This document shows positions 27,738-40,000 of a stretch of DNA of 64,000 bases, piece by piece. The position numbers and the translations under genes are program-made. The stretch is from Apis mellifera (Eukaryota; Arthropoda; Insecta; Hymenoptera; Apidae), in the NCBI RefSeq assembly GCF_003254395.2, contig NC_037645.1, positions 3,249,222 to 3,313,221 on the forward strand, written 5' to 3'. The notes beneath the pieces were generated by a model that worked only from the letters and a program-made list of their open reading frames with translations, did no database searches and was not told where the DNA came from. Positions within the stretch are counted from its first letter, which is position 1. Every line of letters starts with the position of its first letter.

Positions 27738-27906
27738 ATGTCGTCGAGCGGTGAATTTTCGACGCTGTCGAGCGGCGAGGCGACCGGAACCGGAGACGAC
27801 TCGTTGCCCAGCTCTCGGGAGGCGACCGCGGAGGCTGCGGGCTCGGGCGCCGGTTTCATGCCGCTGCGCGAGTTCCTCGACAGATTCTCGTTACCTAGGG
27901 TGGTGA
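27718..27906 (+). other. uORF overlapping the CABIT start codon out of frame
   Basis: An ATG at 27718, 20 nt before the proposed start and in the +1 frame relative to it, opens a 62-codon Arg-rich frame that overlaps the start of the main CDS. It has T at -3, a weak context, while the main ATG has A at -3. Ribosomes could reach the main start by leaky scanning. It would be in the mRNA only if the exon begins upstream of 27718, as the acceptor-like site suggests. The peptide itself shows no recognisable feature. Confidence 0.4.
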
Positions 27907-28050
27907 GGGTGGAGGGTGCCGGTGGAAGGCCGATATTGTTGTACAAACAACAGCAGAGATCGCTGAGAGTCACGGCTACGCTGCTCATGCATCGCTACCG
28001 GCACGACGTGAAGGTTGGACCCGAGATTGTGATTCCAGAGGGATATCCTG
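27738..28050 (+). CDS. coding exon 1 of the CABIT-domain gene
   Basis: Encodes residues 1-104 plus the first base of codon 105. The start ATG has A at -3 and G at -1, a good context, and is the first ATG in this frame after the acceptor-like site at 27679. Residues 1-41 are low-complexity Ser/Gly/Ala/Glu. The CABIT domain begins at MPLREFLDRFSLPRVVRVEG. The exon ends in GGATATCCTG followed by the donor GTGAGT. The frame is open back to 27680, so an upstream exon could in principle extend the N-terminus. Confidence 0.9.
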
Positions 28051-31000
28051 GTGAGTGGAATTTAGTGATGTATATATTTTTCTTATAATTTATATTCGAT
28101 TGAGATACACTTTTCAATTCGAGGATTCGATTTGAATTTCAATAATGGAAATTTTGGAAAGCATCGGGCTTCTTGTTTTCGCCGCCAGGTGGCTCGCCAA
28201 TCCTCGTTTCTCGCAAGCACTCTTATACCCAATCCACTATATATATATATATATATAGTGAAAAATTCTTATCGATAAATAAATAAAACTCTCCAACTTC
28301 GTTTACATCGCCGCGTCCTGTTCAATTATATCGTATCTCGCGTCCATCACGCGATTAAAATACAATCGACGATATTGGATATTGGAACTCGTTCAGGACC
28401 AGATTCCATTATTATCAGATACGAAACGATTTCGATAGAGAAACCCGCGAATAATAGACAACGGCGGCATTTCCAAACCCGTTTCGGAACGACATTTTCT
28501 CCTCCGATAAATCAAGTCAAGGAGAACCGTCGAAATGGCCGTGGAAAAAAGAGGGGGGGCCGCGATATCCGGCCAGAAAATTCATTAAACCGGTGGCGCT
28601 TAATGGAGAACGGGAGATATCCCCGTGGAATCGTGCCCCGATATATCGATCACGTCGGCCGTGCGCGATGATCGATCGTGCGCGCGAGTCGCTATCGTGG
28701 AATTCGATCTGAGCGTGGATTAAAGCTAGCCGGCTTGCGCAAGATCGAGGCCAGGGAATGTGGCCGATTAATAAACGGCCCCTTTGATCGATGGAAACGT
28801 TTACATTCCCATCTCGCTCCTTTTTAACCAGTTTTATCCCTGCGAAAACAAGATGATAGAAAGATGCTGTTTTCTTTCATTCGCGAATGTCTTAATTTAT
28901 TCCACTAGCTAGAGAATTGTTCTATGGAAACTCTGTTGAATAAATCTCGATGTGTTCTTTCGTTCGAGAATCAAAATTTCATCGCACGTCACACCAAGAT
29001 CGGTTGCAACATTCCCCAGATTTCCTGTGCACGACGATGCACAAGAAGGCGCATTTGTTTGCTTATTTACCTGCAGCCGGGTGTGTACATGTGTAATCAG
29101 GTTGTAGTAGGCACGGTGGTGATTTAACCGAGAAGGCCAGAGAAAGAAAGTAACGGACGGTTTGTAGGTGGCGGTAGGTCTCGACAATGGGAGCCGAGGG
29201 TTCGATTCGTGCCGTGCTCGAGCCTGACCAAGCGTTTCCTTCCTTCCGTCCTTTTAGTTTCGTTTGGCGAATTATCGATTCCTGAATCGGTGTCAGCTTG
29301 ACGGTGACGAGCCGCCACGTTTCTAATAAATTGTCAATTATCCCAAGATTATCCGTCAGATCTTATCTTACATCGTGATTGGACATGACGTATCCCTTGA
29401 ATCGTAAAAATTACAGCGTGGAATAATCTGTTAAAAAGATCCAGACATCCACGACACGCGATGTAAATCGTATTTATTAACGATGAAAAGAAATACGAAA
29501 GTAACGATGGTTCGTTGATCGTGCTCGAGGGTCGTTCGTACCCTTCCCTCGACCGAGTCGAAACGCGTGCACAACGATACGGAATCAAATCGTTGTTTAA
29601 TTTCACATCTGAATACAAATTCCGATAATATTAACGAAACGATTGGAATCTCCTTCGACGAACGTATCTCGAACAATTGGTTTTGATTATTCAAGAGGTC
29701 ACAGTGGAGGTGGTCAGTGACATACGGCCGCGTGTGTAACGGCCTCGTATTAGCATAACGGCCGACCGATACTTTTCCAACGAAAACGCGCGAATTACGT
29801 ATGCACGGCGTGGGTCGAAAATCACGGTTGATGCCGTGATTCCGCCGCAACAGTTTCGTTGGAACGGCCGTCTCTCCTCTTCCTGCCTCTGTCTCTCTCC
29901 TTATCAAGGCTCCAAGACTGGTTCGATTCTCTATTTAACATTTTATCCAACATTTCCTCGGATGCAAATTCGAAATCGACGATATCTGAAAATGACATCA
30001 CACGTGGCGTAATTGTGAATGATTCCTCGAGAAATAATAAAAATATTTTTGAAAAATATTGGGAAAAAAAATAAATGAAACACTTTGATTGAAATTCTAC
30101 TCTTTCTTCCTCCTCCCTTCTCTGCTACTTTTATCAACTCTCCAAGTCCTCCACCCACGCTTCCATCAGGAACTTATGCAAACTAGACGCGTAATGATCG
30201 CATCTCCGTTCACAATGGGTCGCTAACGAAGCCTCGACTCGGTCTAATCTCGACACCGTGTTACAATCGTCGCCCTTCCCCTCCTTCTTTTCACCCCCTC
30301 GTCGCGTGCTCCGAATCTCTGCAACGGATTTCCTCCTCGAATCCACTACGGGATCGATACACACTTTGAGGATTTAATTACGGGTCTATTGGACATCGGA
30401 GAGGAGGATTTAATTACGAGCCTGACTCTAACTCTGAAGCGAAATAATTCTGGAGAAGAGGAAGTGGTATATAAATAGCGAAGAGATTAGATAAATTGTA
30501 TCATCCGTTTCGTAATCTGAAAATGATTGATCAATGATTTTATGATTCGTTGGGGAAGATAAGACAGGAATGATGTTGAAAAATTTTGGAGGGAAAAATA
30601 TAGGAAGATTTGATTTAAAAATTAAACGACAAGAAATTGGCAATTTTTGAAAGAATCTTAATATAAAGGAAAAGGGAAGAAGGTTGTCGAGATGTTAAAA
30701 GATCCTCTGTCTTCTTTTTTTCATTTTTATGGATAAATATGTAACGCAACACACGCAAGCAAAGAGCAAATTAATGTCTATTAACTAATCGAAATAAAAG
30801 AATGTAAGTGTAGCTTTTAGAGAGAAAAGAAAAAAATTCCAAGCGTGAATTTTTGTTTTAGCATTTATAACGAGGATCGTTACTCTAATCTGACGCTTAG
30901 AAAACGAGCGTACGATGAGAAACTTGATTGAAAAACATTTGCATAATAATTTAAAATATAACCGCCGATAAATTTGTGACTGTTAATAGAGAAGGAACGC

Positions 31001-34000
31001 GTTTTGAGTAAAAAGGATTTAATGTAAATGAGATATAATGTAATTCTGCTGTTTCTAGTGTTATCTTCTTATAATCATTGAGAATGATACTTTTTATTAA
31101 TAACATGTTTAAAACTTTTCCAAACCATGATTTGTATTTATTGTAACCAATTCACTTTATCATTATTGACAACACTCTTTAAATCATACCCCATATAAAT
31201 TATATTTAATCTCAATTTTTAACAGTTTCCTCAAACCATTATTTCTATCCTAAAGTTCCATCTAAATCACATCCAATAATATCTGGCTGAAAACTTCAAT
31301 TCAAACCATGATTTATATATATTGTAATCAATTTACTTTATCGACAATATTCTTTAAATCATACCTCATATAAATTATATTTAATCTCAATTTTTAGTTT
31401 CCTCAAACCATTACCTACACTATCCTCTATATCACATCAAATAATATCTGGAAACTTCAATTTCACTTTTTAAACGCTTCCACTTCTACACAACAAAGTT
31501 GAAGCCATCATTTTATAGTCCCTTCAAAGCCCTCTCCCAAGATCCGATATCCTTCACCACTTCTCTCTCTGGAAAATTGTGCTGGAACACAAGAAACACG
31601 TCGCTTTAACACCTCTCTCTGAAACGTCTCGAAACCACGACCTACCTACTCCCAAAGTTCAACAGCCGGGAATACAAGGAATTCCACGGCGGGCACGGAT
31701 ACTTGGAAGAAGAGATCGAGCTATCCTTCCTTCCTTCCTCCTCCCCTCTCCTCCTCCTCCTCCTTCGAGAGAACGCAACCCCCGGAGGGCAGAATTCGAT
31801 TGCAAAGAGTCAACCAGGTGTAGACTCCGTCCGGCGGACTGGAATAAACATATTTCCAGTCGATCGTCGGCCGTGCATCGGCCCATAAATAAAACAAGAA
31901 ATTCCACGACCATTGGTCCGCCATAAATCCCCCGTCCACGGCTCGTTCTCGATGCCTCTTGGAGGAACCACCTTTCGTGCCCACTTTCTTCCCTTCTTCC
32001 CCGGTCGTAAAACGTTGCCCGGGGGGCAATTCCCTGCCCTTCCCTCCCTTGACTCTGCGTCGTTGGGCAGAGGCCGACTTTCGATTTCGCGGCTCCCTTC
32101 GCGTTTTCCGAGGGATTTATGCAAATCCAGGGGCGGCGGGGATATCTGCCTGACTGCGAAATCGCCGATACTGCGCGTTCCTGGTTGTAAATCAACCGGG
32201 TGGTTATGGGGGGGAATACGCGGCGCCCACTTCCGCCCGACAACAATCCAGGGTGCTTCCAACCTTTCTCTACGGGCATCCTACGCCATCTTTTCGATGG
32301 TGGAGGATTTCTGAAGGAAGATTTTTCTCAAAAATTCGAAGAGAATAGGGGGATTACTGGTATTGGAAGGTTAATGGAGAAGGGATTAGTTAATTGGAAA
32401 GAGTTAAAAAGTTGTTGGATAATTTCCAAGGGTTTGAGAAATTGAAAAATTGTCTGGCTACGCCCACAACTGGTTCGTTTTTCACAGAGGAAGATACGAA
32501 TTTTTCCCGTCACGATCCTCTCTGGATCTGAGCAAAGCACTCCCACGGTGTTTCGCGAAGTCACGAGCGCGCTTTCACGCGATATCGCAACAGCCCCTAT
32601 AAAGATAAGCCTTTCTTCCTTTCATCTCTCTCTTTCTCTACGCCCATAAACTTGGTTCTGGCCGCACCTGATAGACACGCTCCACTCCGACTGATAACAA
32701 AGAGGGGGGAAAATACCAAGTGAAATCCACGGATAAAGATCTCTTTTAGCTCTCTCAGCTGATTCAAAAAGTGAACGAATATATATATATACAATAGGAG
32801 TTAATGGCGCTAGTAGCAACATCTCGATGGAACTTAAATTACGATAAATTATGAAAAGATTATTAATTTTACGAACCGGAAAAAGTGAATAAATATAATT
32901 GGCCGACTTGTTTTTCCTTCTCGTCTCGATTATCCAATTGTCGCTCTTTTTTCCCCAACTCTGATCGCTTTAATTCAATCCCCGGGCATTTATATCCCCT
33001 GGATCATAACAGTGTGGTTCGTGCATCCAGCCACGAAAAAGCAAAAGGGAGGAGAAGGGAAGATTTTTCAACGGACGGGTAGAATATACTTAACCGGGAT
33101 ACGAGAGAGATTACAGTGCTTCCGTGAACACGTGTGTGCATGCGTTTCGAGTTTTCTAAATCAGACGTTGTTTCCTCCTCCTCTCAAACCGTGGAGGAGG
33201 AGAGTAGCAATCTGGAGGAAGGGTTAACGGGAAGGGACGAGCCACGAGAGATCCGTGCAACGCGTTCCAATTTCCTGGAGAACCCTTCCTCCTCCTCCTC
33301 CTCAGCTGTGAATACTGTGATATTAAATCGAGGGAATCGAGCGCCGCCTCGTTCCCTCTCGAGCTTAATCGCTCGGGGAAAGCATCGGTGAATTCATCCA
33401 ATGCCAACGAGCACGTAGATTTATTACGGGATGGGGAATGTCTGTTATCGCTATTCTGTTATCATCGTTCCAGGGAAATACGCTTTAAACGAGGAGAGAG
33501 AGAGAGATACTGAGAGGTCTTCCAACGTTTCTACCAGGTAAATTCTTCTGGGAATCGTTGAGGGGAGGGGAGAGGTAAATAGGAAATAAGCTCCGTGCAA
33601 GTGTTGCGTGTAAGAGCACGTAAATAAACTCGTTTATTTTCATCTCTATTTATACTTTCTTTTCCTTATCAAATGTGTTGAATGTATTTAATTCGATATT
33701 CTTCAACTTCTTTTTATCAAAAGATTATCTTCTTAAAGTTAATGAGATAATATCTCAAATGATCGGTCCAGCATGGAAATGGCCACGTGATTCGAGATCG
33801 CGTGTTTCCCTCGAAAGTGGTTTTCCTGGAAAGAGAAACTATCGTCGTGTCGCGGAATGTCGCGTGAAGGATCCATTTTGAGGAAAGTGGAGGAGGAGCG
33901 CACGCTTTCCACGAAGGAGAGGGAGGAGGAGGAGGAAGTTGTTTTCGTGCCGAAATGAAGTGAAGAGAAATTTTATTACACGCGTATCTCTTATCTAATT

Positions 34001-37000
34001 GCAAGGATATGTGTTACATTACAAGGATTTTATTGAAAGATTGTTGAGAAAAGAAAGAAACAACAACAATATTTTTCAACTACATTCGTAGGCTATTCGC
34101 GGATCGTAATAATAAGAATAAGGATCGCGGTGAAAAATGGCGAGTTGGTTGGATTGAAAAGAAGCTTTTGTGCGTTGTTTCAAGGTTGTTGAAGCGGTTG
34201 AAAGAAACAAAACGTGCCGTTCACGGGGTTTTCTATTCCACGGTGTCCTGTAATTAGTACTCGTGCCCTCCGCCACGGAGAAAAGAGCCATTCAGAGATA
34301 TATTACGCTTTGCATAAGCATGAATTTTAACCAGACGGAATATATTTCGGGACGGCGTCGCGTCGAAAGTAATTTTTCATCGAGCTTCTTACACTCACCG
34401 GTATTTAACGATAAGATACCGATTATTTTTTCTTTAGAATCCAAGAACGAGATTTCTTAAGAAGCAACGTGTAGCTCGATAATTCGTTCTAGTGATCCCT
34501 AGAAATTTCGCACGAGAAATTTAAAATCGAAGGGAAGGGGATTGAAATTGAAAGGTTGAGAAAAGGATATAAAGGTTGAGGAAAATAAAACGGAATGATT
34601 ATTTTATAGAAACTCCAGTGTCTCTGCTTTCGAGCCTGTACACTGTAGAAACAACGTGTAGTTCGATAATTCATTCTAGTGATCCCTAGAAATTTCGCAC
34701 GTGAAACCTAATAAAAATCGGAAACTCCTGTGTCTCTGCCTTCGAGCCTATACACCGCAAAAACAACGTATAACTCAATGATTCGTTCTAGTGATCCCTA
34801 GAAATTTCGCACGTAAAACCGAATAAAAATCGGAATCGAAATTTAAAATCCAAAGGAAGGGGATTGAAATTGAAAGGTTGAGGAGGACGAAAATAACTCC
34901 TATGTCTCTGCCTTCGAGCCTGTACAACGCAGAAATAACGTGTAGTTCGATAATTCGTTCTAGTGATCCCTAGAAATTTCGCACGAAATTTAAAATCAAA
35001 GGGAAGGAGATTGAAAGGTTGAGGAAAAATAAAACGGAACGATTATTTTATGGAAACTCCCGTGTCTCTGCCTTCGAGGCTAGACCGCAATTAACTCGTG
35101 ATCGATGCTTCCCCCGTCCAGGTTGCCCCATTTGCATAAGTATGAATTTTAATCTTTAAAGGTTGGCATTTAAATGGGGAGAGACGGCTCGGTCGTAATA
35201 TTGCGACCAACGAAAAACGTCTCCTCCTCGGGAGGAGGACGCAAAACGCAACGATATTAGGATCATTTTCTCGGACGCGAATTATCCCTCTTAATTATCT
35301 ACCTTCTTCTTCTTCTTCTTCTTCTTCTTCTTCTTCTTCTTCTTCGAAAGAACGCGTGTCTTTCTCCCTTGCGCCTTCCTCTCTTCGTGTAACGTTTGAA
35401 CTTATGGGTGCAGAGGGGAAAAATAAAAATAAAAAAAAAAGTGGCATTGAGAATATGAAAGGATCTCGCGGCTCGAGATGAAGGAACACAGGAATAGGAG
35501 GGGGGAAAGGTAAATTAATAAAGGCGATTTTTTTTCCAACGTAACCTTGAGCGAGATGGTAAAGGATGCGCGTTCATCAACTCGTCCTTTTCTTTCTTGC
35601 TTCTTCGTGATATGTTAACCTGCTGCTCTTGTTTAATATGTAAAATCAAACTATGCGAAGAGGATTGAAAATATTTTTCTTTGTTAACTTCGATAGGATC
35701 AGAATCCTTTATTATCCTATTAAAGAAATATTTAATTTAAAATCAAAAAGAATCAAATATATATATACATTTCACGATCTACCTTTTCACGATCGTCTCC
35801 AAATTCCAATTCGATCCCCTTCTCTTCCTTAGAGTCCTTACAGAAATTCATAGTACATCAACGATGCCTTCTGGACGCCTGGTGGAACGCCTGTCTAAAA
35901 CTAACGAGTGATAAACAACGATAAATCCCTCCCACGTGCAAATCCACCTTCCATCCACCTTCCATTCTGCCCTGCCTCACCAAGGGGTAATTTCAATGAT
36001 ACCCCGGCGTAAAACCTGGCCGTTGATGCATAAATACCTATAAATATGACACGCCAGGGCCCGCGGTAACGTTGCATATTAAATTACATTCTTAAGCAGC
36101 CAGCTCGCGCCAGAGGAGCCCGCGCATCAAGTCGGCGCTGGGTCTGATTAAACGCAACCGTGATGTCATGCCAACATGTGATCCTTGCCACAAAGACTCG
36201 TGGAAAAACTCCTTCCTTTCCTCTCTTCCTTTCTCTTGCACAATTTTAGAATCTCGAATCTCATTCCATTTCGAGTCACTTAATCGTCACTCTTCTCGAA
36301 AATTTTCAAGGCATTTGATATTTATTGAAGCATGTACAAATCGAAGAAGGGGAGGATTATTGGGGAGGAAGGTTGGGCAACACTGGCACAGCGAAATGGA
36401 AAGTGAAGTGTCGAGTCGTCGTTCCTTGTTCCAAGGATGCCCACCACCATCACCGGAGGCTGGTGATGCTAATTATTCTAGTTCATGCGAGCAATTTGTC
36501 CAGCCTATATATTTAATAGGCCTGGGGCCCCTCGGGTATTTACATCTGCAGCGAATACCTCTCGGCCGAGTAATGTGGGACGTAGGGAATTAGCTCGTAG
36601 CCTTCGCTTCTGATTCTGATCTGAGGATTCGTAGAATTTGAAAAATCAGATTTTTCTCTCTCTCTTTCTTTTTCGTATAAGCAGAATGAGATCGAACGTT
36701 TCTCCAGCGAAGAGTATACGAAACTTTTGAAAAAGGATATTGAATTAAGGAGAATTGGAATTAATTCGTTGATAAAGTTCAATTTATATAAATCGTTTTT
36801 TTTTCTCTTCTCCAACGTGTTAATAAATTCGTATGAAATTTCAATTTCCAATCCGAGACCGGTTTAAAGGAAAAGGAAAAAAAGGGGAGGGGGGGGAAAT
36901 TCTCGCTGCTATCATTTTTATCGGTCAACGATTAAGCTTAAGTGTTTCGGTAAATCGCTTTGAAACTCGAAAACACGCGGTTCGACAATAAATATCAGTC

Positions 37001-40000
37001 TGCTGTCAGTTATGGGGAGGAGGAGGAGGAGGGGGGTCGTTTATTTTATCAGGTAATTCACGGCGAGAGTAAGTATTTTAATTGATATCCATGAGAAATA
37101 TAATAAGCTCGAGAATGCGTTCTCGTGCGAAACGTGTTTGAAAAGAGGAGGGATATAAACGGGGTATCGATTATCCTAAATAATGGACGGGGCGAGATTT
37201 TTTTTCTTTCCTTTTTCCTTTTCCCTTTTTTTTTTTTCTCTTCTTCGAAGGTTGTCGAGATTATAACACGTACACGGTGCGAAAAAATCTCGAGAGATGA
37301 AAATTATTCGGATGGCAATTATATATTTATTACAAAAGGGGGGTTTAAAGTGAGTAATTTAATAATTTATCGCGTGAAATATATTTAAACGTCTCCATTA
37401 CCCGTTGTAGTAATAACAGGTAAAAGATATTACTTTTTAAAAGGAAAGAAAAAAAAAAAATTTATACGCACGATTTGCACGCGCCTCTTGCATAAAAAAT
37501 CATCAAAATTTTTCTCATGTTGCTAATAAGTAACAAGTAATTTTCGTAATAAAACTAATTGCAATTCTAATATCTTAATTGCGAAACGCCCGTTGTAAAA
37601 TGTCATCATAAGATTATCAATAAATTCTCCCATTCTACAAGTTTTATACAAGTTAATAACGTATAATGAAACGTAAATTAACAATCTTTATGCGTTAAAA
37701 ATCAAATGAAGTTTACAAATCGACTTGGCCACGCCAATTAAATCTCTCTCTCTCTCTCTCAGTTATCAATAACGCGCGCAAAAATATTCCTTCCTTGCAA
37801 TTGATATCTCTCTGCGTGAAAACTCGCGCCCGACAGATGGCGCCACCTCCCTCGATTCGCCTCTACCCAATCTATCTCTCTCCTTCCCTCCTTCCTTCCT
37901 TCCGATATTCCCTTCTCTGTCAAAAAATCGATTCTCTTAACAATTAAGATTTAAAAGAAAGAGAGAAAGTTAACTCTTCCAATATTCCCTTCGCTGTCAA
38001 AAAATCGATTCTCTTAACAATTAAGATTTAAAAGAAAGAGAGAGAAAGTTACCTCTTAGAAATGGAATGTAAAATAAAACACTCCACGTTGGAAGTTTCC
38101 GTTCACGAAGCCGCCCTTTATCGATACCCAACTCGGTTGGTATTATTACGTTGCTTCCGGCGGAACGTTTAACTCCCGCTCCGCTATGCGAGCCGAGCAT
38201 AGAAAATGCGGAAAATTGTGCTCGGTCCACAATTGGGGACGTGTCGTTTTATAAATAACCCTGTTACGCGGTAATAACAAATTGCAACAACTTTGAGCCT
38301 CGGATCCCCGGCCGGGGACTTCGAACACTGTTATTACACTTGATTGTCCTCCCCCTTATTATTATTAAGAATACGTTATAAGAGGAATTTTTTCGTTTTC
38401 CTTCTTCGACGAGGAGGAGTTTGGAAAGTTCGGAAATATCAGTGATATTTTATATGTAAAATTAGATCGATATATATTTGAATAGAATGAAATGGAAAAG
38501 ATTGGGGGATAATTTACGCGCGTGAGAGTACAGAAGAAATCCCTTCGTTCGTTCCATTAGCATAACCACTCCCTTTTCTGGGACAAAGAAGGCGTGACGT
38601 CGAATATCGAGCGTCTGATCGCTCTATTAATTTTCCAACTCTCTCGATAATAAATCGAAAGCCGAGGATCGTATGCGAGATAAATTATTGAGAATCCTGT
38701 GTCGATTATTATTCGATCGAAACGTTCGGGCTCGCGGTCGGGAACGGACTGTGGAATATTCCAAACACGAGTTCAGGAAGGAACGCCTATTGTATTTACA
38801 AACGAGAACGCCTATTATATTTACAATACGAAATTGTTATGGTTATATAGACGGATACGAATCGATTTAGAATACGATTTAAATAATAATATTTGAACAA
38901 TTTCTGTACAATTTTTGTATTATTAGATTAAAAAATATCCGTTTAAAAATTAGTAAAATTATTAAAACGTATTCTATTATATTTACAATACGAAACTGTT
39001 ATAGTTATAAGCGGATACGAATCGATTTAGAATACGATTTAAATAATAATATTTAAACAATTTCTGTACAATTTTTGTATTATTAGATTAAAAAATATCC
39101 GTTTAAAAATTAGTAAAATTATTAAAACGTATTCTATTATATTTACAATACGAAGCTGTTATGGTTATAGATGTTTATCTATATTTTTCATTATAACTAT
39201 ATTTATTATATAGTTATGGATACTAATCGACTTAAATAATAATATTTAAACAATTTTTGTACAATTTTTGTATTATTAGGTTAAAAGATATCCGTTTAAA
39301 AATTATTAAAATTATTAAAACGTATTCTATTCGAATCGTAAATGTAAATTTTCATCTATATAGTTTCGAAATTTATATAAAGTTGATAAAATTGAAGAAG
39401 AAGAAGAAATCGAATTTCGCGTTGAAAGAAGAAGGAGAGTAAATGAGATCTCGATAATAAACGATGGAAATTCGATTCAGTGATCCTGTATCGAGTCCCA
39501 CAGTTTTGTTTAAAACGCGAGTTAAAATCTCTTCTCTCCACTCTCGTTTCCAAAAGGGGGAAAAAGGAGGAAAGTAATCTGGTCAAAGGATCGTGTGTAT
39601 ATCGGATTGAGGAGGAGAGCGAGTTTAACATTACACACGGTGAACAACGATAAGGGAGGGCTCGCAATAAAGAAATGATAGGAACGCTTGACACGTTCGA
39701 AGGGATACATTGAATGGTTAGATAGATAGAGGTGGGATTATCGTGCCTCGAGCTGTGACCGTAACTCACGATTGATGATCAAAGATCTCTCTCTCTCTCT
39801 CTTTCGAGGGAATAAGAAAAAAAAAAGGAAGGAAAGGAAAGAAAAGAAGGCTGTTCATCGAGGCTATTAAGAGGCGGAGGAATGATAACTTCATATTATC
39901 GCCTATACCCGGTGTGGATCAATCTTTTCACGAGAATAGCATTCAGAAGATGTTTGTTTGTACGAGGCTGTTATTAAAATCGTTTAAAAGCTGCCAAGTG

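Noticed and set aside
29190..29225. GGGTTCGATTC word suggesting a tRNA T-loop
   Set aside because: Flanking bases do not form the T stem, and no acceptor, D or anticodon arm can be drawn.
31659..32279. 206-codon minus-strand frame and several overlapping frames
   Set aside because: Mutually overlapping frames on both strands in a G+C-rich island; no motif, no plausible splice context, low-complexity Arg/Pro/Gly composition.
35295..35489. Minus-strand frame with a poly-Glu tract
   Set aside because: The tract is the CTT microsatellite; no other coding support.
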